Positions 33,097 through 40,939 of a DNA stretch of 41,473 nucleotides are shown piece by piece (position 1 is the first letter of the stretch; every line of letters starts with the position of its first letter). The translations under genes were made by a program, and so were the position numbers. Location of the stretch: assembly GCA_025210655.1 (NCBI GenBank), contig JAOARG010000009.1, positions 1-41,473 on the forward strand. Direction: 5' to 3'. This DNA comes from Bacillota bacterium. Lineage in GTDB: Bacteria > Bacillota > Clostridia > Peptostreptococcales > Acidaminobacteraceae. The notes below the pieces were generated by a model. It saw only the letters and a program-made list of their open reading frames with translations, did no database searches and had not been told where the DNA came from.

Positions 33097-34266
33097 ATGA
33101 ATAGAAAAATTAGCATATTAGTTTTAGTAATAATTATGTTTAGCAGTTTATCGGGACTAAACTTTGCAGCAAATGCTCCAGAAAATTTGAATGGAGTATG
33201 GATAGCTACAGTATTTAATATAGATTATCCCAGTACAAAGAATAATATAGAAGCTCAAAAGAAAGAGTTTATAGATAAGCTAGAGAAACTTCAAAGTGCA
33301 GGAATTAACACTGTAGTAGTACAAGTGAGACCAAAGGGAGATGCTCTTTATCTTTCAAATATCAATCCTTGGTCAGATGTTTTGACAGGGACTCAGGGAA
33401 AAGATCCAGGATACAATCCAATGACTTTTATGATTAAAGAAAGCCACGATAGAGGGATGTTGTTCTATGCATGGTTAAATCCTTACAGGGTAACCACTAA
33501 GGGCACTGATGTTACTAAATTAAGTAAGAATCATCCTGCTAGAATAAATCCTGCTCTAACAATAAGCCATAAGGATGCATTATATTACAACCCAGAAAAA
33601 GAAGGGGTTAAAAATCATATAGTTGCTACTGTAAAAGAGATTATTGAACTTTATCCAGTAGATGGCATAGTATTTGATGACTACTTTTATCCATCCAAGT
33701 ACCCACTTCCGGAGGGGGAAAGTAGGGATGGAGCTGTAGCTTCAATGAGAAGAAAGCATGTAAATGATATGGTATACAGGGTAAGCAAGGTTATAAAAGA
33801 TTCTGAAAAAAATATTGTATTTGGTATTAGTCCTTCGGGCATTTGGAAGAATAAAAAGTCCGATCCTACAGGGTCTGATACTGCTGGATATGAATCATAT
33901 TACGGAGTATATGCTGATACAAGGACATGGATAAAGAATGAATGGATAGATTTTGTGTCTCCTCAAATATACTGGCAGACAGGTTTTAAAGTTGCTGATT
34001 ATGAGACATTAGTTAAGTGGTGGTCAAATGAAGTCAAGGGAACAAGTGTTAACCTATATGTAAGCCATTGTTTATATAGGGATGTAGTTGCACAGGAGAT
34101 AGATAAGCAACTTAAGATAAATGAAAAATATGAAGAGGTAAGTGGAAGTATTTACTATAATATGAGTAACTTGCTGTCAGATAGAAAAGGCTGTTTGTCT
34201 GCTCTTAAACACATCAATGAGATGAAAAGTCAGTATAGTAGACCATCATTAGGAGGAGCTCAGTAG
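33097..34266 (+). CDS. GHL10 (DUF187) family glycosidase-like lipoprotein/secreted protein
   Basis: A 389-residue protein with an N-terminal signal peptide (MNRKISILVLVIIMFSSLSG, cleaved near AANA). The rest is the GHL10 TIM barrel: NGVWIATVFNIDYPS, INTVVVQVRPKGDALY, GMLFYAWLNPYR, YPVDGIVFDDYFYP (probable catalytic acid residues DD) and ISPSGIWKNK. This is the YngK/YddW family of extracellular glycoside-hydrolase-like proteins, which are thought to act on cell-wall or biofilm glycans. No lipobox Cys is obvious, so I favour secreted. Its stop codon is in the loop of a terminator. Confidence 0.88.
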   Translation: MNRKISILVLVIIMFSSLSGLNFAANAPENLNGVWIATVFNIDYPSTKNNIEAQKKEFIDKLEKLQSAGINTVVVQVRPKGDALYLSNINPWSDVLTGTQGKDPGYNPMTFMIKESHDRGMLFYAWLNPYRVTTKGTDVTKLSKNHPARINPALTISHKDALYYNPEKEGVKNHIVATVKEIIELYPVDGIVFDDYFYPSKYPLPEGESRDGAVASMRRKHVNDMVYRVSKVIKDSEKNIVFGISPSGIWKNKKSDPTGSDTAGYESYYGVYADTRTWIKNEWIDFVSPQIYWQTGFKVADYETLVKWWSNEVKGTSVNLYVSHCLYRDVVAQEIDKQLKINEKYEEVSGSIYYNMSNLLSDRKGCLSALKHINEMKSQYSRPSLGGAQ

Positions 34267-34276
34267 AGCTCCTTTT
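34254..34276 (+). terminator. Terminator overlapping the GHL10 stop
   Basis: AGGAGCTC-AGTA-GAGCTCCT followed by TTT. The stop codon TAG lies in the loop. The next gene starts 18 bases further on, so read-through would link them. Confidence 0.65.
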
Positions 34277-34294
34277 ATCTAGGAAGGTGAGAAT

Positions 34295-34759
34295 TTGAAA
34301 GAAAATATGAAGATACTTTTTTTACATATAGGAGTCACAATAGTAATTATTTTAGCTATATTACTGATTGCTTTTAATTTTAGAGGTTTTCAAAAAATAA
34401 TTGATTTTAAATACATAAAATATCTTCTTGTAGGAGTGATTGTAATGATATATTTAATCATGTCCTTTGTTGTGGATTTAAACAAAGCTAAGAAGTATGA
34501 TTTTTTTTATGGAATATTGATTGGAATTGTATCTATTAGTGTTTTTCTTATTTCTAGATACTATATAGGGATTCGGTTTCCAAATATTCATTTAGCGCCT
34601 AAAGAAGGGTGGATTTTGTTAGATATATTCACCTATCCAATAGGATTTTGCATGAATCTAGTTGGAATTAAGTCTGACGCTATCAATATTGTTCTAGCTT
34701 CTTTTATACCAACAATTTTGATTGGAATAGGGATTAAATGCAGAAGAATAGCTAGTTAG
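34295..34759 (+). CDS. Small polytopic membrane protein, unknown
   Basis: A 154-residue protein starting at TTG 34295, 4 bases after AGGAAGGTGAG. It has about four to five hydrophobic segments (MKILFLHIGVTIVIILAILLIAF, YLLVGVIVMIYLIM, FFYGILIGIVSISVFLI, INIVLASFIPTILIGIGI) and little soluble sequence. I do not recognise the family. It lies directly behind the GHL10 gene and ahead of a strong terminator, so it may function with GHL10. Confidence 0.6.
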   Translation: MKENMKILFLHIGVTIVIILAILLIAFNFRGFQKIIDFKYIKYLLVGVIVMIYLIMSFVVDLNKAKKYDFFYGILIGIVSISVFLISRYYIGIRFPNIHLAPKEGWILLDIFTYPIGFCMNLVGIKSDAINIVLASFIPTILIGIGIKCRRIAS

Positions 34760-34770
34760 TAGATTTATTA

Positions 34771-34801
34771 AATACTATGGATGATGTCCATAGTATTTTT
34801 T
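34771..34801 (+). terminator. Terminator
   Basis: AATACTATGGA-TGATG-TCCATAGTATT followed by T: a perfect 11-bp stem. Confidence 0.85.
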
Positions 34802-34813
34802 TGTCTATTTCTA

Positions 34814-34842
34814 TTTACATTGGAAAATAATTATGATATTAT
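34814..34842 (+). promoter_or_regulatory. Promoter of the DUF3793-flavodoxin operon
   Basis: TTTACA (34814-34819) and TATTAT (34837-34842) separated by 17 bases. A Fur-type box begins 7 bases downstream. Confidence 0.65.
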
Positions 34843-34848
34843 TTTCAC

Positions 34849-34867
34849 GAGAATGATAATCATTCTC
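34849..34867. promoter_or_regulatory. Fur box
   Basis: GAGAATGATAATCATTCTC is a perfect 19-bp palindrome that differs from the consensus Fur box (GATAATGATAATCATTATC) at only two symmetric positions. It covers the start of transcription of the DUF3793 gene, the usual place for iron-dependent repression. Confidence 0.9.
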
Positions 34868-34894
34868 AAAAGAAAATAATAAGGACGTGTTTGT

Positions 34895-35503
34895 ATGGCA
34901 TTAGCTTGTTTGGTTTCAGATTGTTTAAATTCTTATGAAAAGTATAGAGAGATAAATATTATGATGCGCCTTGGTCCAACCTTGACAGGTGATAAACCTA
35001 TGCACATTTTTTGTTTCAATAAGAATTTTAAGTTTATCGACAGTATTTTGGATGATATCGATAATATTTTTTCTAAGAGTAAAAATATAAAATACAATAT
35101 AGTCGAGAGTAATAACAATTCAATCAAAATAATATTTTATAATACTATCGCTATGGATCGATTGCTTAATGATCAGAGAAATCTAAAATTCCTAGATACT
35201 TATGGTTTTGAAAGGAATATGACTAGTCATGATTATATGATGAGTCTTGCAAATTGCTTGAAAGAGAATAAACTTCCTTCAGAATATGGGATTTTCTTCG
35301 GATATCCACTTAAAGATGTTATTGGTTTTATGGGACATCCTAGTCTTAAGCATGTGAAGACTAAGGCATGGAAGGTATATGGTGATCCAACTTTATCTGA
35401 TATTATTTTTGAAAAGTTCAAACAAGCTGAAAATAGAGTTTTAAATTTATGTCAAACACTTTCTCTAAAAACTGTGGTTAGGTATTTAGATACTGTATAT
35501 TAG
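34895..35503 (+). CDS. DUF3793 family protein
   Basis: A 202-residue protein with the DUF3793 pattern: LGPTLTGDKPMHIFCFN near residues 26-42, YGFERNMTSHDYMMSLANCLKENKLPSEYGIFFGYPLKDVIGFMGHPSLK. The family has no assigned function but is found beside flavodoxin and iron-acquisition genes in Clostridia. It sits behind a Fur box here, which supports a role under iron limitation. Its stop TAG is the TAG in ATTAGG that borders MITE copy C. Before insertion this stop would have overlapped the flavodoxin Shine-Dalgarno sequence, so the two genes were tightly coupled. Confidence 0.8.
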   Translation: MALACLVSDCLNSYEKYREINIMMRLGPTLTGDKPMHIFCFNKNFKFIDSILDDIDNIFSKSKNIKYNIVESNNNSIKIIFYNTIAMDRLLNDQRNLKFLDTYGFERNMTSHDYMMSLANCLKENKLPSEYGIFFGYPLKDVIGFMGHPSLKHVKTKAWKVYGDPTLSDIIFEKFKQAENRVLNLCQTLSLKTVVRYLDTVY

Positions 35504-35504
35504 G

Positions 35505-35623
35505 TAGTCGCTGAAAAATTACATATAGTTGATTTTTATCTACAATATGTTGGGTTCCATAGTTGAAAGAAAGATATATATTGTGGAATAAGAATTTCAA
35601 ACTGGATTTTTTCAGTGGACTGG
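35505..35623 (+). mobile_element. MITE-like palindromic element, copy C
   Basis: A 119-bp copy flanked by direct repeats TATTAGG (35498-35504 and 35624-35630). The ends are inverted: TCGCTGAAAAATTAC and ATTTTTTCAGTGGAC. The interior shares TCTACAATATGTTGGGTTCC and AAGAATTTCAA with copy A read on the other strand. It separates the DUF3793 gene from the flavodoxin gene. Precise removal with one repeat leaves ATTAGGAGG, a Shine-Dalgarno overlapping the DUF3793 stop, 10 bases before the flavodoxin ATG. Confidence 0.85.
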
Positions 35624-35640
35624 TATTAGGAGGTTATGAA

Positions 35641-36066
35641 ATGAAAAATGTAAAAGTTATCTATTGGTCAGGAACAGGAAATACAGAAGCTATGGCAAAA
35701 GCAATCGGAGAAGGGGCAAAGTCAGCAGGTGCAGAAGTTGAAGTAGTATCTGTAGACGGTGCATCCCAAGATATGGTTAATAGTGCATCACACATCATTT
35801 TAGGTTGTCCTTCTATGGGAATGGAAGTATTAGAAGAAGCTGAATTTGAGCCATTTATAGCTGATACTGATTTTACAGGCAAGAAAGTTGCTTTATTCGG
35901 TTCTTATGACTGGGGCGATGGAGAATGGATGCGTAATTGGGAAGAACAAATGGAAGATGAAAAATCTGCTAATGTTGTAGCTGAAAGTCTTATTGTTCAC
36001 TTAACTCCTGATGAAGATGGTGTAGCTCAGTGTGAAGCTCTAGGAAAAAAAGTCGCAGAAGCTTAA
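35641..36066 (+). CDS. Flavodoxin
   Basis: A 141-residue flavodoxin starting at ATG 35641 (AGGAGG ribosome-binding site); the open frame extends upstream into the MITE and that extension is rejected. The FMN phosphate loop is WSGTGNTEAMA (residues ~9-19), the first isoalloxazine loop is around CPSMGMEVLEEAE (56-68) and the second is GSYDWGDGEWM. It is a short-chain, acidic, low-potential flavodoxin that replaces ferredoxin when iron is scarce. This fits the Fur box upstream of the DUF3793 gene and the terminator directly after it. The inserted MITE lengthens the intercistronic leader to about 140 bases. Confidence 0.95.
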   Translation: MKNVKVIYWSGTGNTEAMAKAIGEGAKSAGAEVEVVSVDGASQDMVNSASHIILGCPSMGMEVLEEAEFEPFIADTDFTGKKVALFGSYDWGDGEWMRNWEEQMEDEKSANVVAESLIVHLTPDEDGVAQCEALGKKVAEA

Positions 36067-36080
36067 GTAAATACATAAAA

Positions 36081-36109
36081 AATCCTTACCAAATGGTAAG
36101 GATTTTTTT
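36081..36109. terminator. Bidirectional terminator
   Basis: AATCCTTACC-AAAT-GGTAAGGATT flanked by A and T runs, between convergent genes. The minus-strand XRE-cupin gene ends in its T run. Confidence 0.9.
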
Positions 36110-36665
36110 ATATTGCTGGTGTTAATACAAACAGCATAGAACATGTTAAGTCAGATTTGTTGATAAATCTATGTCTTGTGTTTGGTGGTATTCTTACATA
36201 GTCCTGTTCATATAGTAGGTGTTCTTCTCCGTTTAATTCTACATAGACTTCTCCCTGAATAAGTATAGCTATTTCTTCTTTTTCCTTGTGGCTGTAGTGG
36301 TAATCAGTAGTACTTGAGTGCCCATTAAGATCCATAGACAATACTTCTATAGGTGAGTTTGCGAAGTCTGGGGAAAGAATATTATAGACAGTGTGATTGA
36401 GATTTTTCCGATAAATCTGACTCCTATCTTCTTTTCTAGAAATTAATACGTCGGGATCAATATCGTTGGCGAATAATGTATATAATGGTACTTCCAAAGC
36501 TTTTGCTATTAGTTCTAGTACGTTTAGAGAAGGATTGGCTTTTCCCCGTTCTATTTGGCTAATAAGCGAAGAACTTATTCCGGCATGTTCGGAGAAATCC
36601 CTTATTGTCATGTTCTTCTCTTTTCTGTAAATCATGATGTTTTGTCCAAGCTTTTTGGAATACAT
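36108..36665 (-). CDS. XRE-cupin transcriptional regulator
   Basis: A 185-residue protein: N-terminal helix-turn-helix (LGQNIMIYRKEKNMTIRDFSEHAGISSSLISQIERGKANPSLNVLELIAKAL, residues ~6-57) and C-terminal cupin barrel (~105-185; HYSHKEKEEIAILIQGEVYVELNGEEHLLYEQDYVRIPPNTRHRFIN). This is the PuuR/sugar- or amine-responsive type, where the cupin binds the effector. Its start has an AGGAGG ribosome-binding site. It faces the PAS-GGDEF gene across a region with a long inverted repeat. Confidence 0.9.
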   Translation of the reverse strand: MYSKKLGQNIMIYRKEKNMTIRDFSEHAGISSSLISQIERGKANPSLNVLELIAKALEVPLYTLFANDIDPDVLISRKEDRSQIYRKNLNHTVYNILSPDFANSPIEVLSMDLNGHSSTTDYHYSHKEKEEIAILIQGEVYVELNGEEHLLYEQDYVRIPPNTRHRFINKSDLTCSMLFVLTPAI

Positions 36666-36724
36666 TTTATGACCTCCTATAAAGAGAACATATTATATCT
36701 ATGTCCTAATAATTACGTTTATAT

Positions 36725-36824
36725 ATTACACTATTGTGATAAAAAAGTACATAGAAATGGATTTTTAGATAGGTGTGTACATTATAATGGTTATAATGAT
36801 GTACTTGTTTTATTATAGTGTAAT
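36725..36824. repeat. Long inverted repeat between divergent regulators
   Basis: The left arm begins ATTACACTAT (36725) and ends AAGTACAT (36745-36752). The right arm begins ATGTACTT (36799-36806) and ends ATAGTGTAAT (36815-36824). The two arms, 28 and 26 bases long, are complementary apart from the middle of the left arm. The loop of ~46 bases is AT-rich. It could be operator DNA for the XRE-cupin repressor or a different small palindromic element. It is unrelated in sequence to the MITE at 35505. Confidence 0.6.
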
Positions 36825-36914
36825 GGAATCATAAATAAACAATAAAGGTAAGAATTGTAATATAATTAAAAAGGTAATGAAGACAATTTTAAAATTATGA
36901 GAGGGATGACATTG

Positions 36915-38234
36915 ATGAAGAAATTTTCAAATGATCTTATGTCTTATAAGGGAATGGAAAGTGAAGTAGATTTTCATAGTTTTTTAGGATTGTTAAGTGA
37001 CAATAGTGGGGTTGAGGAAATTGTTGCTTTTAGGTATAACCGTAAAGATAATCTTATTAAAAATATGGATAGTTGGGTCTTGGAGAGTAGTAATAATTGG
37101 TCAACAAAAATAGACGTGTACTTTATGGAAAGGCTTATAGAAATCTACGGAATAAGTAAGCAAGTAATACATTTGCCAGATGTTGAAAAAGGAGATACTT
37201 TAGAGACTATATGCTATAAAGACAGAATTACTGAAATAAATACTTTTCCTTTAGATGAATCTAATATAGGTGTGGCAATAATTTTTGGGACGAAAAAATT
37301 TAGGTCAATGGAAATAAGTGCTATACTGAGAGTATTTGTAATGTGTATTGAGGAAAAAATTAAGAATGGATTATTAAAGGAAAAACTAGATTTAGCTAAG
37401 TATACAATCGAAAGTACTTCAAGCTCAGTAAATTATGGATTTATTATAGTAGATTCTTTTGGAAGAATAAAAAAAATTAATGATAAAGTGGAGGGATTAC
37501 TTAATAAAAAACTAGAAAATTCTTATGAAGAATATATTGATCAAGTGATTAATATAGTTCATGAAAATCCACATTCTGATTATCTTGATTGTATAGATCA
37601 GGTGTTCATTTCGGGAGTAAGTACGGGATGGGGAAATGAAGGGGCATTGATTTCTGATGAGGGGGATATTAAATACATAGATATTTGTTATAGTCCTTGT
37701 TTTGATGAGAGTGGTAATGTTGATAGAGTCTCAATAATGTTTTCTGATATCACAGAAAAAGTGCATAATGAGGGGAAAATATCATATATTTCAAAGTATG
37801 ATATTATGACAGGAATTTATAACAGGGAACATTTTATTGAAATACTTGAAAATCCAGTTGGTAAAAATGAATATTTTTCTATTGTAGTGTGCGATATTGA
37901 TGGATTGAGGACTCTTAACACCAGCAGAGGTTATAGCTTTGGTGACTTTATTATTAAGAGTTTTGGAAAAAATGTGAGGCAATCTGTAGGAGAAAATGAT
38001 GTGTTTGCAAGGTGGGGAGAAGATGAGTTCGCTATACTTGTAAATAACTCTGATATTGAGAATGTCAATAGGCTATGCAAGTCTATACAAAGTAAGTTTG
38101 ATAACAATCTTATAACAGACAATCAAGTAACAATTTCTTTTGGAGTTTCGGTAAAAGAAAATGAGTTTGAAACAGGAATTGATGTACTTTATAAGGCTGA
38201 AAAAGATCTTCGAATTAGGAAAAATAAAATATAA
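36915..38234 (+). CDS. GAF-like-PAS-GGDEF protein with degenerate active site
   Basis: Start ATG 36915 follows GAGAGGG by 9 bases; an upstream ATG at 36897 overlaps the ribosome-binding site. The 439-residue protein has an N-terminal GAF-like sensor (~15-150), a PAS domain (~165-285) and a GGDEF domain (~290-439). The active-site word is RWGEDEF rather than RWGGDEF, and the substrate-binding stretch reads DIDGLRTLNTSRGYSFGD, with T where most cyclases have D after N and Y in place of H. No RxxD inhibitory site is present. It may therefore bind nucleotide without efficient synthesis. It is a paralogue of the next gene's PAS-GGDEF part and lacks its HD-GYP domain. Confidence 0.85.
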   Translation: MKKFSNDLMSYKGMESEVDFHSFLGLLSDNSGVEEIVAFRYNRKDNLIKNMDSWVLESSNNWSTKIDVYFMERLIEIYGISKQVIHLPDVEKGDTLETICYKDRITEINTFPLDESNIGVAIIFGTKKFRSMEISAILRVFVMCIEEKIKNGLLKEKLDLAKYTIESTSSSVNYGFIIVDSFGRIKKINDKVEGLLNKKLENSYEEYIDQVINIVHENPHSDYLDCIDQVFISGVSTGWGNEGALISDEGDIKYIDICYSPCFDESGNVDRVSIMFSDITEKVHNEGKISYISKYDIMTGIYNREHFIEILENPVGKNEYFSIVVCDIDGLRTLNTSRGYSFGDFIIKSFGKNVRQSVGENDVFARWGEDEFAILVNNSDIENVNRLCKSIQSKFDNNLITDNQVTISFGVSVKENEFETGIDVLYKAEKDLRIRKNKI

Positions 38235-38361
38235 ACACGATACTTTAGATATAAATTCATGGTGCTTTATATCAGTATGTATTTTTTACCCCCGATACGT
38301 CAAAGAAAAAAACATTTATTGTTGATATAATACATTTAAATATATGACGGAGGACAATAGT

Positions 38362-40329
38362 GTGGGTTTCGATAATCATAATAATACTATTGATAAATTA
38401 GATATGAATAGTATAAAAAGAAAAATGTTGAAGAAAATGTCCTTGCTAGCAGGTGTGGAGAAGGATAATTATAGATTTCTAGACAAATGTGTGGACTTAA
38501 TTGGTAATGGTATAGGATATGATAGGATTTTTATAGTAAGAAAAGATGAAGTAAGTCGTGAACTTAAGTCAATTAGTAGGTGGGAAAAGGGACGCGGATT
38601 AATTATGTCATGTGTTTCATATGGCTATACAGAATATGAAGAGGCTTTCCTTATTAAAGAGTTTGATACTTTCGGAGAGTTTATGATATCGGATGTGGAA
38701 AACTATATTGATGAAAATATAAGAGTTTTTTTTGAGTCTTTTGGATACAAATCTCTTTTGATTGTTCCTTTTTATATCAAGGAGGATTATGGAGGTATGG
38801 TAGGATTTGGTTTGAGTCATTCCTTAAGGGAATGGAGTGATGATGATAGACTTATTCTTGAATCTTTTTCTATTCTGGTTTCCCAATCGATTTCAAAAGA
38901 TATAGTCGAGAAAGAACTTAAAAGTTCTAAAGAGAGAAGTGAAGTTACTCTATTATCAATAAGCGATGGAATAGTAGTAACTGATGAAAAAGGAAAAGTT
39001 GTGTTAATAAATAAGGTCGCCCAAGATTTAATAGCTTGGCCGGAGGAAGAAGCTTTAGGGAGATCGGCTAGGGATATTTTGACTATACTACATCAAACGG
39101 CTGGAACACCTCTTCAAAATTATATTGATCAGGTTTTGGAAAAGAAAGAGGTTGTCAATTGGGGAGAGCCTGATATATTAATTACAAAAGATAATAAAAC
39201 TAAGTTTATAGATAGTTGTGCTTCACCAGTTTTTGATTCTAATGGAAGTATAACGGGTGTGGTAATGGTTATATGGGATATGACAGATCAGATGAAGAAA
39301 GAAGAAAAAATAAGATATATTAGTCAATATGATGTTATGACAGGCTTATATAATAGAAGTTATTTTGAAGATACTCTTGAATCTATGGATACCGAGGAGA
39401 ATTATCCTATTGCAATAGTAATGGGGGATTTGAACGGTTTAAAAATTACTAATGATGTATTCGGACACCATGCTGGTGATTCATTACTTAAAGAGGTAGG
39501 AAACATAATTAATGAGAGTACGCAAAAAGAAGGAATATCAGGTAGATGGGGAGGAGATGAGTTTATTATTGCAATTCCTAAATCTGATAGATCTGTAGCA
39601 GAAAAACTTTGTTATGACATAAAAAATAGGTGCTTTGAAACGGAAACAATGATATCTGATATTAGTATATCTTTGGGCTATTCAGTGAAAAGGTCTTCTT
39701 TAGATGATATTCATAGCCATATAAAAATAGCTGAAGATTTTATGTATAAGAAAAAACTTTTAGAAGGTAAAAGTATGAGGCGATCTATTCTTGTTTCAAT
39801 GCAGAAGGCATTGTCAGAAAAGAGCCATGAAACAGATGAACACGCAAAAAGACTGGAAGTTATTAGCCGTATGATAGGGAGATTTATGGATCTATCAAGC
39901 AGTAAACTTGATGAGTTGCAGCTATTGGCTTCACTCCATGATGTTGGTAAAATCTCAATAAAAGATGAAATTCTTCTAAAAAAAGATAAGCTAAGTGACT
40001 TGGAATGGTTGGAAATGAAAAAACATCCCGAAGCAGGATATAGGATAGTTAGGACAATACCGGAGTTAGCCCATATCGGGGAATATATTTTGTGTCACCA
40101 TGAAAGGTGGGATGGTAGAGGATATCCTCAGGGATTAAAAGGAGATGAAATTCCTTTGTTGTCCAGAATAATAGCAGTGGCTGATGCCTATGATGCAATG
40201 ACAAATAACCGTTCATACAGGGAGGCTATGGATAAGGAAGAGGCTTTGGATGAGATAAAAAGAAATTCTGGTACACAATTTGATCCTGATGTTGTGGAAG
40301 TATTTCTTAATAAGGTTATGATAAGGTAG
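38362..40329 (+). CDS. GAF-PAS-GGDEF-HD-GYP bifunctional signalling protein
   Basis: I place the start at GTG 38362, 8 bases after GGAGG; an in-frame ATG at 38344 lies before that ribosome-binding site. The ~655-residue cytoplasmic protein has GAF (~20-180), PAS (~190-312), GGDEF (~316-469) and HD-GYP (~474-655). The GGDEF part has an intact RWGGDEF and DLNGLKITNDVFGHHAGD, and no RxxD inhibitory site. The HD-GYP part has SLHDVGK and HHERWDGRGYP. Both c-di-GMP synthesis and hydrolysis are therefore possible. The gene follows its degenerate paralogue by ~130 bases. Confidence 0.92.
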   Translation: MGFDNHNNTIDKLDMNSIKRKMLKKMSLLAGVEKDNYRFLDKCVDLIGNGIGYDRIFIVRKDEVSRELKSISRWEKGRGLIMSCVSYGYTEYEEAFLIKEFDTFGEFMISDVENYIDENIRVFFESFGYKSLLIVPFYIKEDYGGMVGFGLSHSLREWSDDDRLILESFSILVSQSISKDIVEKELKSSKERSEVTLLSISDGIVVTDEKGKVVLINKVAQDLIAWPEEEALGRSARDILTILHQTAGTPLQNYIDQVLEKKEVVNWGEPDILITKDNKTKFIDSCASPVFDSNGSITGVVMVIWDMTDQMKKEEKIRYISQYDVMTGLYNRSYFEDTLESMDTEENYPIAIVMGDLNGLKITNDVFGHHAGDSLLKEVGNIINESTQKEGISGRWGGDEFIIAIPKSDRSVAEKLCYDIKNRCFETETMISDISISLGYSVKRSSLDDIHSHIKIAEDFMYKKKLLEGKSMRRSILVSMQKALSEKSHETDEHAKRLEVISRMIGRFMDLSSSKLDELQLLASLHDVGKISIKDEILLKKDKLSDLEWLEMKKHPEAGYRIVRTIPELAHIGEYILCHHERWDGRGYPQGLKGDEIPLLSRIIAVADAYDAMTNNRSYREAMDKEEALDEIKRNSGTQFDPDVVEVFLNKVMIR

Positions 40330-40475
40330 ATACAGGTATAGTTTTTCATAGTATAATATTTAATTTTATAGCAATTTATTTTCACATAATGTGTATTGCA
40401 TTATGTGATTTTTTTTTGTAAAGATTACGTAAATATTGTTTTGATAGTATTTAGACAAATAAGAATATCATTAGG

Positions 40476-40589
40476 AAGTCTCTGGGAAAGTACATATACT
40501 AGGTTTCAACTACAATATATTGCATTTATGAGTGAATGAAAGTTACATATTGTAGTATAATTTTAATTTAACTTTTTCAGTGGTCTGGA
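40476..40589 (+). mobile_element. MITE-like palindromic element, copy D
   Basis: A 114-bp copy flanked by ATTAGG (40470-40475 and 40590-40595). Its left end AAGTCTCTGGGAAAGTAC and right end AACTTTTTCAGTGGTCTGG are inverted and match those of copy C. The interior is more diverged but keeps CAACTACAATATATTG and ACATATTGTAGTATAA. The Shine-Dalgarno of the downstream small gene lies in the right flanking repeat (TTAGGAGG), as for flavodoxin. Confidence 0.75.
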
Positions 40590-40606
40590 ATTAGGAGGCT
40601 TTGACA

Positions 40607-40924
40607 GTGAATGATAGTGTTTCTAATTTAATGTATCAAGAAAACAATGTGTTAGTCGAGATAGGTTTTGATAGTAGAATTATAAAGGTAATATGTGAGA
40701 GCAATGATAATATCTATTCAAATTATAAAGGCATGGGAATGGAAGAATTTTTTCCAGAGGATGCTTTGATTTCTGTTTTAAAATTGTGCGTAGATTCAAT
40801 TGTATTAGGAAAATGTCAGTACGGTAGATGTGAAGTAGAAGAAAAAAGTAGTAAAATGATTGACATTAAGGCTATGTCCACTGATAAGGGTATTTTACTG
40901 TTTCTAAATAGTACTAGTATTTAA
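40607..40924 (+). CDS. Small PAS-like protein, tandem copy 1
   Basis: I choose GTG 40607, 8 bases after AGGAGG; the TTG at 40601 is too close to it. The 105-residue protein has no membrane segment. The order NNVLVEIGFDSRIIKVICES ... YKGMGMEEFFPEDALISVLKLCVDSIVLGKCQYGRCEVEE ... IDIKAMSTDKGILLFLNS follows a minimal PAS domain (strand pair, helices, three-strand sheet). No other domain is attached, so it is a free sensor or dimerisation module. The tandem neighbour is its paralogue, 15 bases downstream. It lies in the c-di-GMP gene cluster. PAS assignment is by pattern only. Confidence 0.55.
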   Translation: MNDSVSNLMYQENNVLVEIGFDSRIIKVICESNDNIYSNYKGMGMEEFFPEDALISVLKLCVDSIVLGKCQYGRCEVEEKSSKMIDIKAMSTDKGILLFLNSTSI

Positions 40925-40939
40925 TCAAAGGAGAAAACA

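Noticed and set aside
35563..35640. N-terminal extension of flavodoxin
   Set aside because: It is MITE sequence; the flavodoxin fold begins at the ATG at 35641.
36555..36818. Plus-strand open frame of 87 codons
   Set aside because: It lies antisense to the XRE-cupin start and across the inverted repeat, with no ribosome-binding site or protein-like composition.
38240..38300. Possible fifth MITE copy
   Set aside because: TTTATATCAGTATGTATTTTTT resembles part of copies A and B, but no terminal repeats or second half are found.
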